A DNA stretch of 64,000 bases from positions 620,001 through 684,000 of the forward strand of contig NZ_JBHTAA010000005.1 of NCBI RefSeq assembly GCF_042663225.1. Direction: 5' to 3'. The position numbers and the translations under genes are program-made. The notes under the pieces were generated by a model. That model was not told the origin of the DNA. It was given only the letters and a program-made list of their open reading frames with translations, and made no database searches. This document shows, one piece after another, positions 51,356-60,758 of this stretch. The stretch comes from Haloferax namakaokahaiae (GTDB lineage: Archaea > Halobacteriota > Halobacteria > Halobacteriales > Haloferacaceae). Positions within the stretch are counted from its first letter, which is position 1. Every line of letters starts with the position of its first letter.

Positions 51356-51412
51356 CTCCATCCGATAGCGGAAAGCGTTTTGCTTGGCTTTTGTTAGAGA
51401 CTGGTAGTACGT

Positions 51413-51469
51413 ATGAGTCAGTACCAAACTTCGCGGCGAACTGTCTCGAACGACCTTGGGGGTGGCTGA
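51413..51469 (+). CDS. Putative 18-residue leader peptide of the Mrp operon
   Basis: The frame ATGAGTCAGTAC encodes MSQYQTSRRTVSNDLGGG and stops in TGA, sharing TGATG with the mnhE start at 51469. A GGGGGTGG inside its last codons can serve as ribosome binding site for mnhE. It may provide translational coupling. Confidence 0.35.
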   Translation: MSQYQTSRRTVSNDLGGG

Positions 51470-52566
51470 TGCCCGAACCAAGTGCGCGCATCCTCGTCCC
51501 CGTTGGGGACTCATCGACGTTCAGAAACACGGTGGCCTACGCGGTCCGTGAGGCACGTCGCGTCGCCGACGAAACCGGTCAAGAGCCGACCGTTCACTTC
51601 GTCTATCCCGTTCGGTGGCAACTCGTTGACGAGACCGAACGGTCGGCGGCCGACGAGGTGGCCGCTATCCTCGATAAGGCCCGCGTGTGGGCTACAGAGG
51701 ACCTCGACTACGACGACGACGGCGACCTCTCGGACGAAGACATCACCGTCTCGATCGAAACCGCCGTCGTCGGCGAAGACCGATATCTGTTCTCACCGGG
51801 CGACTTCGCAGAGGTGTTGCTCGAATACGCGCGCGACCGCGACCTCGACCGCATCATCGTCGATCCGGAGTACCAACCGGGTGGAAGCGCGCCGATGCTC
51901 CAGCCGATGGAGGCCGAACTCTCGAAATCGGGGCGCGCCGTCGAGGAAGCGCCGGTCGAGCGCGTCGTCGAACGAAGCCGACTCCCGAGTCGGGCCAACG
52001 TCTCGAAAGCCGTCGTGATGTTCGGCGCGTCGTTCGGATTCTATCTGCTCTTGAGCGGCGTCGTGAGCACGTTCAACATCGTTACCGGCGCGATTTCTGC
52101 GGGCATCGTGACCGCGATTTTCGCGCGCATCTCGTTCGTGAACTCGCCGACTCCGCGGCGGTTCGTCATGCGAGCGGGTCGGTTCCTGATATACGTGCCG
52201 TACCTGCTCTACGAAATCGTGAAGGCGAACTTCGAGGTTGCGTACATCATCCTCCACCCGAAGCTCCCTATCGATCCCAAGATGCAGCGGTTCCGGGCGG
52301 CCATCTGGGGCGACCTCTCTGTGACGACGCTGGCGAACAGCATCACGCTGACGCCAGGGACGCTCACGGTCGATGTTGACCGCGACAGTCTCATCATCCA
52401 CTCGCTCACGGGGTCGTCGCGCGACGGTCTCTCCGACGGTGCACTCGAGCGCGCCGTTCGCTTCGTCTTCTACGGACGCGCCGCCGCGCGAATCCCAACG
52501 CCGGCCGAGCGCGACGCAGTGCGTGACGGGTCCGCCCCACCGCGACCCACGGAGGACGCAGAATAA
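51469..52566 (+). CDS. mnhE: Mrp/Mnh antiporter subunit E with N-terminal UspA-like domain
   Basis: The 365-residue protein begins with about 130 residues similar to a UspA domain (ARILVPVGDSSTFRNTVAYA; DLDRIIVDPEYQPGG), then two or three membrane spans and the MnhE segment (FVMRAGRFLIYVPYLLYEIV, TLANSITLTPGTLTVDV). Subunit E normally has only the second part. As part of the Mrp complex it exports Na+ in exchange for H+. Its end overlaps mnhF as TAATG. Confidence 0.9.
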   Translation: MPEPSARILVPVGDSSTFRNTVAYAVREARRVADETGQEPTVHFVYPVRWQLVDETERSAADEVAAILDKARVWATEDLDYDDDGDLSDEDITVSIETAVVGEDRYLFSPGDFAEVLLEYARDRDLDRIIVDPEYQPGGSAPMLQPMEAELSKSGRAVEEAPVERVVERSRLPSRANVSKAVVMFGASFGFYLLLSGVVSTFNIVTGAISAGIVTAIFARISFVNSPTPRRFVMRAGRFLIYVPYLLYEIVKANFEVAYIILHPKLPIDPKMQRFRAAIWGDLSVTTLANSITLTPGTLTVDVDRDSLIIHSLTGSSRDGLSDGALERAVRFVFYGRAAARIPTPAERDAVRDGSAPPRPTEDAE

Positions 52567-52856
52567 TGGTACTCGAACAGCTATCGACGTTCCAGACGAT
52601 ACTCCTCGGTGCGGCGGGCGCGTTCGTCACGTTCGCGTTCGTCCTGCTCTATCGGGTCGTTCGCGGCCCGACGATGGAAGACCGCGTCATCGCCGTCAAC
52701 GCCATCGGGACGAACGCAGTCGTCGTCCTCGCGTTAGCGGCAGCGGCGTTCGACCAGCCGGGGTTCCTCGACATCGCACTCGTCTACGCGCTGTTGAACT
52801 TCCTCGCCAGCATCGCCATCTCGAAGTTCATCGTCGAACGCGGAGGTGTGCTCTGA
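52566..52856 (+). CDS. mnhF: Mrp/Mnh antiporter subunit F
   Basis: The 96-residue protein has three membrane spans and the MnhF signature RVVRGPTMEDRVIAVNAIGT. It overlaps mnhE by one base (TAATG) and precedes mnhG by one base gap. It is needed for assembly of the antiporter complex. Confidence 0.9.
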   Translation: MVLEQLSTFQTILLGAAGAFVTFAFVLLYRVVRGPTMEDRVIAVNAIGTNAVVVLALAAAAFDQPGFLDIALVYALLNFLASIAISKFIVERGGVL

Positions 52857-52857
52857 G

Positions 52858-53175
52858 ATGACGCCGATGCAGTACCTCATCGTGGCGCTCGTCCTCGTGG
52901 GCGTCTTCTTCAGCTTCGTCGCCGTCGTCGGCATCATCCGACTGCCCGACCTCTACACGCGCGCTCACGCGACGTCGAAGAGTGACACCCTCGGCACGGT
53001 GTTGTCGCTCGGCGGCGTCGCGTTGCTCTTCGGCGCGGAAGTCGGGGCCATCAAGACGATGTTCTTGCTCCTGTTCATGTTCATCACGAACCCGACGGCC
53101 GCTCACGCCATCGCCCGAGCGGCCTACGACCAAGGTATCGAACCGTGGACCGCAGGCGACCGGGAGGGTGAGTGA
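52858..53175 (+). CDS. mnhG: Mrp/Mnh antiporter subunit G
   Basis: The 105-residue protein has three membrane spans and the MnhG core GIIRLPDLYTRAHATSKSDT. The ATG at 52858 is chosen because it immediately follows the mnhF stop. The family is short and always found in Mrp operons. Confidence 0.9.
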   Translation: MTPMQYLIVALVLVGVFFSFVAVVGIIRLPDLYTRAHATSKSDTLGTVLSLGGVALLFGAEVGAIKTMFLLLFMFITNPTAAHAIARAAYDQGIEPWTAGDREGE

Positions 53176-53176
53176 C

Positions 53177-53713
53177 GTGCAACTGATACTGTACGCCGTC
53201 CTGCTCACGTTCATCATCGCCGCCGCCCTCGCGGCCGCGTTCCTGCGCGACATCCTGAGCGCGATTATCGCGTTCGCCGGGTTTAGCTTCGGCATCGCCG
53301 TCGTCTACATCTTACTTCGCGCACCCGACGTGGCGCTCACCGAGGCGGCCGTCGGTGCCGGCGTGACGACCGTGTTGTTCCTCTTGACCATCGTTCGAAC
53401 CGTTCGCCCCGGTGGCGACCGCCTGTTCGAGCGAATCAAGTGGGGACCGGCGGCCCTCGCAGCCGCCCTCGTGGGCGTGTTGCTGACCACGGTCGGGTCG
53501 CTTCCGCGTATCGGTGACCCTACCTCGCCGGTCGCGGTCTCCGAGGTGACGCAGTACTACCTCGAAAACGCGTATCCACAGACCGAAGTCGAAAACGTCG
53601 TCACCGCGGTGTTGGCCGCCTACCGCGGGTTCGACACGCTCGGCGAGGCGGCGGTCGTCTTGGCCGCCGGCATCGCCGTGCTCGTCGTCCTTCGAAAGGA
53701 GGCCTACGTATGA
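53177..53713 (+). CDS. MrpA C-terminal-domain protein (DUF4040-like), separate subunit
   Basis: The 178-residue protein starts at a GTG one base after the mnhG stop. It has six membrane spans and the DUF4040 motif APDVALTEAAVGAG. In bacterial Mrp this is the C-terminal part of subunit A, but here and in related archaeal complexes it is its own gene. It overlaps mnhB by ATGA. Confidence 0.85.
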   Translation: MQLILYAVLLTFIIAAALAAAFLRDILSAIIAFAGFSFGIAVVYILLRAPDVALTEAAVGAGVTTVLFLLTIVRTVRPGGDRLFERIKWGPAALAAALVGVLLTTVGSLPRIGDPTSPVAVSEVTQYYLENAYPQTEVENVVTAVLAAYRGFDTLGEAAVVLAAGIAVLVVLRKEAYV

Positions 53714-54177
53714 GTTCGTCCAGTTTCACCCCGCAGTCCTACGTCGAAAGTACGGTCATCATGACGACGGTTCGCGTCGTCAGCCCGTTCGTCTTCACCT
53801 TCGGGCTGTACGTCATGTTCCACGGTGCCGAATCCGCCGGTGGTGGCTTCCAAGGCGGTGCAATCGTCGCATCCAGCATCATCATGCTCGCGTTCGCGTT
53901 CGGTATCGACCCGACGCGCGCGTGGCTCAACGACAGCCTGCTCCGCGTCGTCATCGGCGGCGGCGCGGCGGCGTTCGCGCTCATCGGACTGGGCGCGCTC
54001 GCGTTCGGCGGGCAGTTCCTCAACTACTCGTCGTACGGAATCAGTCACGGCGTCAAGTACGGTATCGAACTCGTCGAACTCGGTATCGGAGCAATCGTCG
54101 CGGGGATTATCACCTCGCTGTTCATGAACCTCGCCGCCGGGTTCTCCGACGACGAGTCGGGAGGTGACGACGCGTGA
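53710..54177 (+). CDS. mnhB: Mrp/Mnh antiporter subunit B
   Basis: The 155-residue protein has four membrane spans and the MnhB motif FVFTFGLYVMFHGAESAGGG followed by FQGGAIVA. Its TGA shares GTGA with the start of mnhC. Confidence 0.9.
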   Translation: MSSSSFTPQSYVESTVIMTTVRVVSPFVFTFGLYVMFHGAESAGGGFQGGAIVASSIIMLAFAFGIDPTRAWLNDSLLRVVIGGGAAAFALIGLGALAFGGQFLNYSSYGISHGVKYGIELVELGIGAIVAGIITSLFMNLAAGFSDDESGGDDA

Positions 54178-54533
54178 TAGACCTCCTCTCGACCCACTAC
54201 AACTACGTCGTGAGCATCCTGCTGTTCGGCATCGGACTCTACGTCGTCATGGGGAGTTCCAACCTCGTCCGGAAGGTCATCGGAATGAACATCTTCCAGG
54301 TCGGAATCTTCCTCTTCTTCGTGACCACCGGCTACGTCGATGGCGGCGTGCCACCGGTCGTCGGTCACAGCGACGGCCCGTTCGTGAGTCCGCTCCCGCA
54401 CGTGCTCATCCTGACAGCCATCGTCGTCGGGGTGAGTCTCACCGCCGTCGCGCTCGCGCTCATCGTTCGCATCTACAATGGTTACGGCTCTCTCGACGAA
54501 GACGTCATCAAGGAGGTACAGTTAGATGACTGA
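54174..54533 (+). CDS. mnhC: Mrp/Mnh antiporter subunit C (NuoK-like)
   Basis: The 119-residue protein starts with GTG in the overlap GTGA and has three membrane spans with the NuoK/MnhC pattern GIGLYVVMGSSNLVRKVIG and the later PHVLILTAIVVGVSLTAVAL. It overlaps mnhD by eight bases. Confidence 0.9.
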   Translation: MIDLLSTHYNYVVSILLFGIGLYVVMGSSNLVRKVIGMNIFQVGIFLFFVTTGYVDGGVPPVVGHSDGPFVSPLPHVLILTAIVVGVSLTAVALALIVRIYNGYGSLDEDVIKEVQLDD

Positions 54534-56007
54534 CGCGCTGGTCCTGCTCGTCGTCGTCCCGATTGCGGCGGCGATACTGCCGGTGTTCCTCGGCGCCGTC
54601 TCCGACCGCGCCGGGTGGTACGTCGCGCTCGCAATGGCGCTCGTTCACCTCGCGCTGTCGGTCACTGTCGCCAACGCGGTGCTCGCTACCGGTCGCATCT
54701 CGTACGCGGTCGGTGGGTTCCAGCCGCCGTTCGGTATCGAACTCGTCGCCGACGGCGTCTCCGCGCCGCTCTTGGTGCTCGTCTCGGTGACGACGCTCGG
54801 CGTCTTGGCGTACGCACGCCGCGCCGGGCCGGACACGAACCCCTTCTACAGCCAGCTGTCGCTGTTGACCGCCGGTATCTCGGGCGTCTTCGCCACCGGC
54901 GACGTGTTCAACCTGTACGTCTTCTTGGAGATTACGGGACTGGCGACCTACGCGCTCGTCGCCAGCGGACGGTCGCCACGCGCGGCGCTGGCGAGCCTGA
55001 AGTACCTCTTTGTCGGTACCATCGGCGCGTCGCTGTACCTGCTCGGGACGGGCTACCTCTACATCGTCACGGGGACGCTGAACATGGCCGACCTCTCGGT
55101 CGCACTCGCCGAAGTCGGCTACACCGACCCGGCCGTGCTGACCGGATTCGCACTCATGGCGACCGGCCTGTTGGTCAAAGTGGCGCTCTTCCCGCTCCAC
55201 ACGTGGCAACCCGGCGCGTACGCCGAGTCGCCCGACACGGTGAGTGCGTACATCTCGGCGCTCGTCTCGACGGCCGCCGCCTACGCGCTCTTCCGTATCA
55301 CCTACGCCGTGTTCACGCTCGACTTCCTCGACGCGGTGCCCATCGCGGCCGACGTGTTCGTCGCGCTCGGTGCGGTGAGCATCGTCGTCGGGTCGGCGCT
55401 CGCGGTCATGCAGTCCGACGTGAAGCGCATGCTCGCCTACTCGTCGGTCTCGCAGTTCGGTCTCGTCGTCGCCGCCATCGGTATCGGTAATCGGACGGCG
55501 CTCGTCGGTGCTATCGTCCACCTCATCGGCCACGCCGTGATGAAAGGCGGTCTCTTCCTGTCACTCGGGGTGTTCGCCACCTCCGCAGGTGCCAAAACGC
55601 TCGACGAGTTCGACGGATTGGCCGCCCGCGAACCGGTCACGAGCGCAGCCTTCGGCGTCCTCGCCTTCTCGATGGTCGGCATTCCGCCGGCAATCGGCTT
55701 CATCGGCAAGTGGAACATCGTCCTCGGCGCGGTCCAGGCGGGTTCGTGGGCCGTCGCCCTCGTGGTCGTCTTCAGTACGCTGCTGACGCTCGCGTACTTC
55801 GGCCGAGCAATCGAACGGATGTACTTCACCGCCCCCGAGACGGGCGACCACCCCGTCTCTACCGACGGCGGCCACGCCGATATCGAGGTCTCGTTCGGTA
55901 TGCGTTCGGTGGTCGTCGTCGCGGCCGTGACCGCGGTGCTGCTCGGCATCGTCGGTTCCGACCTCATCGGCGTCATCCAGCCAGCTCTCGAGGTGTACTT
56001 CGTATGA
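54526..56007 (+). CDS. mnhD: Mrp/Mnh antiporter subunit D (NuoN/M-like)
   Basis: The 493-residue protein has about 14 membrane spans and proton-channel features of Complex I-like subunits: FYSQLSLLTAGISGVF, the conserved lysine helix around ALFPLHTWQPGAYAESPD and SDVKRMLAYSSVSQFG. It shares ATGA with the next gene. Confidence 0.92.
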   Translation: MTDALVLLVVVPIAAAILPVFLGAVSDRAGWYVALAMALVHLALSVTVANAVLATGRISYAVGGFQPPFGIELVADGVSAPLLVLVSVTTLGVLAYARRAGPDTNPFYSQLSLLTAGISGVFATGDVFNLYVFLEITGLATYALVASGRSPRAALASLKYLFVGTIGASLYLLGTGYLYIVTGTLNMADLSVALAEVGYTDPAVLTGFALMATGLLVKVALFPLHTWQPGAYAESPDTVSAYISALVSTAAAYALFRITYAVFTLDFLDAVPIAADVFVALGAVSIVVGSALAVMQSDVKRMLAYSSVSQFGLVVAAIGIGNRTALVGAIVHLIGHAVMKGGLFLSLGVFATSAGAKTLDEFDGLAAREPVTSAAFGVLAFSMVGIPPAIGFIGKWNIVLGAVQAGSWAVALVVVFSTLLTLAYFGRAIERMYFTAPETGDHPVSTDGGHADIEVSFGMRSVVVVAAVTAVLLGIVGSDLIGVIQPALEVYFV

Positions 56008-57710
56008 CTGAACTCCTCTCGTTGAGGCCGCTCGCGGCGGTTCTCGCCGCCGCAGTCGGCGTCATCTTCATCATCGCACTGCACAGTCGCCCGAACCTCC
56101 GCGAGGGCGCGACCATCCTCTCGTCGGTTTCGACGCTCGCCATCGTCGCCAGCATGGTTCCGGGCGTGCTCGACGGGACGACCTACGTCACCGACCTCGG
56201 GACGTTCGTCCCGGGCGTCTCGTTCACGCTCACGGCCGACCCACTCGGGATGATATTCGGCTTCCTCGCCAGCATCCTCTGGGTCGTCACGAGTTTCTAC
56301 AGCATCGGCTACATGCGAGGACTCGACGAACACTCGCAAACGCGGTACTTCGCCGCCTTCGCGGGCAGTGTCAGCGCTGCTATCGGCGTCGCGTTCGCCT
56401 CGAACCTCATCGTCCTCTACGTGTTCTACGAACTGCTGACGGTGGCGACCTACCCGCTCGTCACCCACGACGAGACCGACGAGGCTCGAAAGGCGGGTCG
56501 CAAGTACCTTGCCTACACCTTCGGCGGCGGCGTCGCCGCACTCGCGGGGACGGCACTCGTCTTCTGGCTCACCGGCACCGTCGAGTTCACCCCCGGCGGC
56601 ATCGCCGCGCTGGCGAACGCTGACCCGGTGCTCGCACGGACGGCGTTCGCGCTCCTCGTCGCCGGGTTCGGCGTCAAGGCCGCGCTCATGCCAGTTCACT
56701 CGTGGCTGCCGGACGCGATGGTCGCACCGACGCCGGTCTCGGGACTGCTGCACGCGGTCGCAGTCGTCAAGAGCGGTGTCTTCGGCATCGCTCGCGTCAT
56801 CCTCGACGTGTACGGTCCCAACACCGTGGAATCGCTGGGCGTCGGTCTCCCGCTGGCCGCAATCGCCGCGTTCACGATTCTCGCGGCGAGTATCATCGCC
56901 CTCAGACAGGACAACCTCAAGCGGAGACTCGCCTACTCGACGGTGAGTCAACTCTCCTACATCGTCCTCGGACTGGCGTTGCTCGCGCCGTCGGCGCTCG
57001 TCGGCGGCCTGCTGCACATCCCCGCCCACGCGTTCATGAAGCTCACGCTGTTCTTCTGTGCGGGGGCGATTCACGTCGAAACCCACACCGACGACATCAG
57101 CGACATGGCCGGTATCGGCAGGCGGATGCCCCTGACGATGATTGCCTTTACCATCGCCAGTCTCGGCATGGCGGGGCTCCCGCTGGTCGCCGGGTTCGTC
57201 AGTAAGTGGTACCTCCTCATCGGCAGCATCGACGCGGGACAGACCGTGTTCGCGTTCGTCCTGCTCACCTCGGGTATCTTGAACATTGGCTACTTCTGGC
57301 CGGTCATCTATCAGGCGTTCTTCCAGACGCCCGAGGACTCGGACGCGAAACCGCTCATCGAGTTCCCCATCGGTGGGGTGCTCGCCCGCGCCGACGGCGG
57401 CACGAAAGATGCGAAGTCCATCGCCGAGGAGACGACCTACGCGGTTGACCGCAATCCGAGCGACCACGTCGAGACCGAATCACACGACAACCACGACGAC
57501 CACGACAACCACGACGACCATCATCACGGTGGGCCGCCTGCGGGTGGCTGGGAACGCCGTTCGATTGGCACCGAGAGCACGTGGTTCATGATGGCGCCGA
57601 TTGCGACGGCCGCGACCGGCGCTATCGTCCTCGGTATCGTCCCGTACGCGGCTGTGTTCCTCGCGCTCGTCCAACAGGTCGTCGCGGGGGCTACGGGGGT
57701 GGTGTTCTGA
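56004..57710 (+). CDS. Second proton-conducting NuoL/M/N-like subunit with His/Asp-rich loop
   Basis: The 568-residue protein has about 14 membrane spans and channel motifs GVKAALMPVHSWLPDAMVAP, then KRRLAYSTVSQLSYI. Near residues 494-508 it carries a loop of alternating His, Asp and Asn, ending HHH, just before the last span. It shares TGATG with the following gene. It likely acts as another ion-translocating subunit, in the role taken by MrpA or MrpD elsewhere. Confidence 0.9.
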   Translation: MTELLSLRPLAAVLAAAVGVIFIIALHSRPNLREGATILSSVSTLAIVASMVPGVLDGTTYVTDLGTFVPGVSFTLTADPLGMIFGFLASILWVVTSFYSIGYMRGLDEHSQTRYFAAFAGSVSAAIGVAFASNLIVLYVFYELLTVATYPLVTHDETDEARKAGRKYLAYTFGGGVAALAGTALVFWLTGTVEFTPGGIAALANADPVLARTAFALLVAGFGVKAALMPVHSWLPDAMVAPTPVSGLLHAVAVVKSGVFGIARVILDVYGPNTVESLGVGLPLAAIAAFTILAASIIALRQDNLKRRLAYSTVSQLSYIVLGLALLAPSALVGGLLHIPAHAFMKLTLFFCAGAIHVETHTDDISDMAGIGRRMPLTMIAFTIASLGMAGLPLVAGFVSKWYLLIGSIDAGQTVFAFVLLTSGILNIGYFWPVIYQAFFQTPEDSDAKPLIEFPIGGVLARADGGTKDAKSIAEETTYAVDRNPSDHVETESHDNHDDHDNHDDHHHGGPPAGGWERRSIGTESTWFMMAPIATAATGAIVLGIVPYAAVFLALVQQVVAGATGVVF

Positions 57711-59455
57711 TGGCGTCCGCACTGACGCTCGTGCCGCCCGCGTTCGTCGTGCTCGCGGTGGCGCTCGTCATGCCATTCGTCTCGCGCCGCGTCGGCCACG
57801 GTCTCGGCATCCTCGCTACCGGCGGGGTCGCCATCTGGTCGTTCGTCGTCCCAGCGGGCGTCTACCTTCCGGTGACGTTCCTCGGCTTCGACGCGGTGCT
57901 GTTCAACGTCGATGCGTTCTCGCGGTTGATGGGCATCATCTTCGGCATCATCGGCGTCGCGGCGGTGCTCTACTCGTACTCGTCGGACGCACGGAACATG
58001 CAGACGGCGTACGCCCTCGGCTACGTCGGAACGAGCCTCGGCACCGTCTTCGCCGGCGACTGGCTGACCATGGTGTTCTTCTGGGAACTCATGGCGGTCA
58101 CCAGCACCCTCCTCGTGTGGGACTACGGCGGCAAGGCGGTCCGTGCCGGCTACCGCTACGCCATCGCGCACGGCATCGGCGGCAGCCTGCTCATGGGCGC
58201 AATCGTCTGGCAGTACGCCGAGGTCGGGTCGTTCCTGTTCTCGGCGACCAACGGCATCGTACCGGGCATTCCCGCCGCGCTCGCGGCCGTGGGCATCGGC
58301 GTCAACGTCGGCTACGTCGGCCTCCACACGTGGCTTCCCGACACCTACCCGCGGCCACACTTCGCGGCGTCCGTCTTCCTGTCGGTCTTCACGACCAAGA
58401 CCGGCGTGTACGGACTCGCCCGCGCGTTCCCCGACGGCAACCTCGCAATCGCCTACATGGGTACCGCGATGGCGCTGCTCGGCGTCATCTACGCGCTCTT
58501 GCAGAACGATATGCGCCGGCTCCTGTCCTACCACATCCAGTCGCAGGTGGGGTACATGGTCGCCGGCGTCGGCATCGGGACGGCGCTCGCAACCGCCGGG
58601 GCGTTCGCCCACGTCTTCAACCACATCCTCTACAAGGCGCTGTTGTTCATGACGGCGGGCGTCGTCCTCTCACGGACGAACGAGGAGAACCTGAAGTACC
58701 TCGGAAACCTCCGTGGCGCGTTGCCGATGACCGCGCTCGCCTTTACCATCGCGGCGTTCTCCATCAGCGGCTTCCCCGGCTTCAACGGCTTCGTCAGCAA
58801 GGGGATGATTACCGCCGCGGCGCACAAAGAGCACCTCGACGGCATCTTCTACATCCTCCTCGCCGCCGGCGTGGGGACGTTCATGTCGTTCATCAAGTTC
58901 GGCTACTACGCGTTCTTCCGTGACGCCGACCGCGACTGGTCTATCGACCGCGCCTACGCGGGACAGGCCGTCGCCATGCTCAGCGTCGCCGGGTTGTGTG
59001 TCGCGTTCGGTCTCTACCCCGACGCGCTGTTCAGCATTCTCCCCGGCAGCACCGCCGACGCACACCCCTTCACCGTGGGTCACCTCGCAGAAGGGTTCGT
59101 GCTCGCCGTACTCGGCGTCGTCGGCTTCGTCCTCGTCAAGAAACCGCTCTCGAAGGTCGGTGCCGTCCCCGACGTGGACGCCGTGTTGAACCCGGCGGTC
59201 TTCTACGGGACGCGCGCGCTCGTCCGGGGCACGACGAACCTGTACGCCGCCGTCGATGGCGTCGTCTCACGCGGGTCCTACGCCGTCGCCGACGCGATCG
59301 CCGACCCGTACCCGACGGTCCGTCGAGTCGCAGGTGCGCTCGGTGACGAAGACGCGAACCAACTCACTACCGGGAGCCTCCGAGCGACCATCGCAACGAG
59401 TATCGTGCTCGTCTTGGTCGTCCTCGGGGCCTACCTCGTCGGACTCCTCGGCTGA
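57710..59455 (+). CDS. Third proton-conducting NuoL/M/N-like subunit
   Basis: The 581-residue protein has about 14 membrane spans and motifs such as HTWLPDTYPRPHFAASVFLS, then MRRLLSYHIQSQVGYM and FPGFNGFVSKGMITAA, placing it with NuoL/MnhA-type subunits. A soluble segment of about 100 residues precedes the final span. It starts in a TGATG overlap and is the last gene of the Mrp operon. Confidence 0.9.
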   Translation: MASALTLVPPAFVVLAVALVMPFVSRRVGHGLGILATGGVAIWSFVVPAGVYLPVTFLGFDAVLFNVDAFSRLMGIIFGIIGVAAVLYSYSSDARNMQTAYALGYVGTSLGTVFAGDWLTMVFFWELMAVTSTLLVWDYGGKAVRAGYRYAIAHGIGGSLLMGAIVWQYAEVGSFLFSATNGIVPGIPAALAAVGIGVNVGYVGLHTWLPDTYPRPHFAASVFLSVFTTKTGVYGLARAFPDGNLAIAYMGTAMALLGVIYALLQNDMRRLLSYHIQSQVGYMVAGVGIGTALATAGAFAHVFNHILYKALLFMTAGVVLSRTNEENLKYLGNLRGALPMTALAFTIAAFSISGFPGFNGFVSKGMITAAAHKEHLDGIFYILLAAGVGTFMSFIKFGYYAFFRDADRDWSIDRAYAGQAVAMLSVAGLCVAFGLYPDALFSILPGSTADAHPFTVGHLAEGFVLAVLGVVGFVLVKKPLSKVGAVPDVDAVLNPAVFYGTRALVRGTTNLYAAVDGVVSRGSYAVADAIADPYPTVRRVAGALGDEDANQLTTGSLRATIATSIVLVLVVLGAYLVGLLG

Positions 59456-59469
59456 GGAGTCTCGACGAC

Positions 59470-60624
59470 TCAGAAGAGTTCTTTTTCGAGTTCCGCCGCG
59501 AGACGAGCGCCGAGTTCGGCTTTCGTCCCGGTAAACTCGCTCACGTCGCCGTCGCGGACGAACAGCGTTCTCGTCTCGTCACTTCCCATCACAGACGCGT
59601 CGTTGGCGACGACGAACGCCAGCCCAACGCGGTCCATGATGCGCCGCGCTTCGGCGACCATCGCGTCGTCGTCACCCGACGTTTCGGCTTTGAACCCGAC
59701 GATTGTGAGGTCCAGATGCGACTCACGGATGGTGTCGATGAGTTTCGGCGTCGGTTCGAGTTCGAGGGTTCGCGCCTCGCCGGAGCGGATCTTCGAGTCG
59801 GCCGCCTCCACGGTGAAATCCGAGATGGCGGCCGCAGAGACCAGCGCGTCCGCGTCGGCGACCGATTCTTCGACGGCCGCGAGCATCTCCGCGCCGGATT
59901 CGACCTGCTTCACGTCGGCATAGTGAACGTCCGGCCCGTCGTGGACGAGCGTCACGTCCGCGCCGTGGATGGCGAGTGCGCGAGCGACTGCGCGCCCAGT
60001 CCGGCCGGAGGCACGATTCGAGAGCGTCCGAATCGGGTCGATGGACTCAGTGGTCGCTCCCGAAGTCACGACGACCGACTTTCCGGCGAGCGACTGCTCG
60101 GTGGTCGCCTTGGCGACGCCGGTGACGATGGCCTCCTCGGTGGCAATCTTGGCCTTCCCTTCTTCGATGCGCGGGTCCACGAACTCGACGCCCCACGATT
60201 CGACCTTTCCGATGGCTTCGAGGACGCCGGGGTGGTCGTACATCGGTTCGTGCATCGCGGGCGCGACGACGACCGGCACGTCCGCGCCGAGGGCCGTCGT
60301 CGCACAGGTCGTCACGGGCGTATCGTCGATAGCCGCCGCGATTTTCCCGACCGTGTTGGCGGTGGCTGGCGCGACGAGGAACACGTCGGCCCAGCCCTCG
60401 CGGCCACAGAGTTCGACGTGTTCGACGCGACCCGTAATCTCGGTGACCACGTCGTTCTCGGTGGCGAATTCGACCGCCCACGGGTGGATGATACCGGTCG
60501 AAGCGTTCGACATCACCGCGCGAACCGACGCGCCCTGCCGACGGAGTTCGTGCGCCAACTCGACAACCTTCACGGCCGCAATACTCCCGGAGACCCCGAG
60601 CGCGACGTTCACACCTTCGAGCAT
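59470..60624 (-). CDS. coaBC: Bifunctional phosphopantothenoylcysteine decarboxylase/ligase
   Basis: The 384-residue protein has the CoaC flavoprotein part (VNVALGVSGSIAAVKVVELA, APATANTVGKIA, VVAPAMHEPMYDHP) and the CoaB part (SGATTESIDPIRTLSNRASG). These two steps make 4'-phosphopantetheine for coenzyme A. Length is normal. It is convergent with the Mrp operon, with a 15-base gap. Confidence 0.94.
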   Translation of the reverse strand: MLEGVNVALGVSGSIAAVKVVELAHELRRQGASVRAVMSNASTGIIHPWAVEFATENDVVTEITGRVEHVELCGREGWADVFLVAPATANTVGKIAAAIDDTPVTTCATTALGADVPVVVAPAMHEPMYDHPGVLEAIGKVESWGVEFVDPRIEEGKAKIATEEAIVTGVAKATTEQSLAGKSVVVTSGATTESIDPIRTLSNRASGRTGRAVARALAIHGADVTLVHDGPDVHYADVKQVESGAEMLAAVEESVADADALVSAAAISDFTVEAADSKIRSGEARTLELEPTPKLIDTIRESHLDLTIVGFKAETSGDDDAMVAEARRIMDRVGLAFVVANDASVMGSDETRTLFVRDGDVSEFTGTKAELGARLAAELEKELF

Positions 60625-60758
60625 TCACTCAAAGTGCGCCCGCAATCGGTTAAAAGGATTCGCGTCGTGAACGAGCGGGACGGAGGAAACTCGCGTTACT
60701 CTTCGAGTCGGTCGATTCAGCCGTCCAGTCGGCCGAATCAGTCGCCGAGCCGTCCCAA

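Noticed and set aside
55437..57467. A 676-codon open frame on the minus strand
   Set aside because: It is antisense to the Mrp channel genes, is Arg/Glu/Asp-rich without any fold pattern, and is a shadow of real coding DNA.
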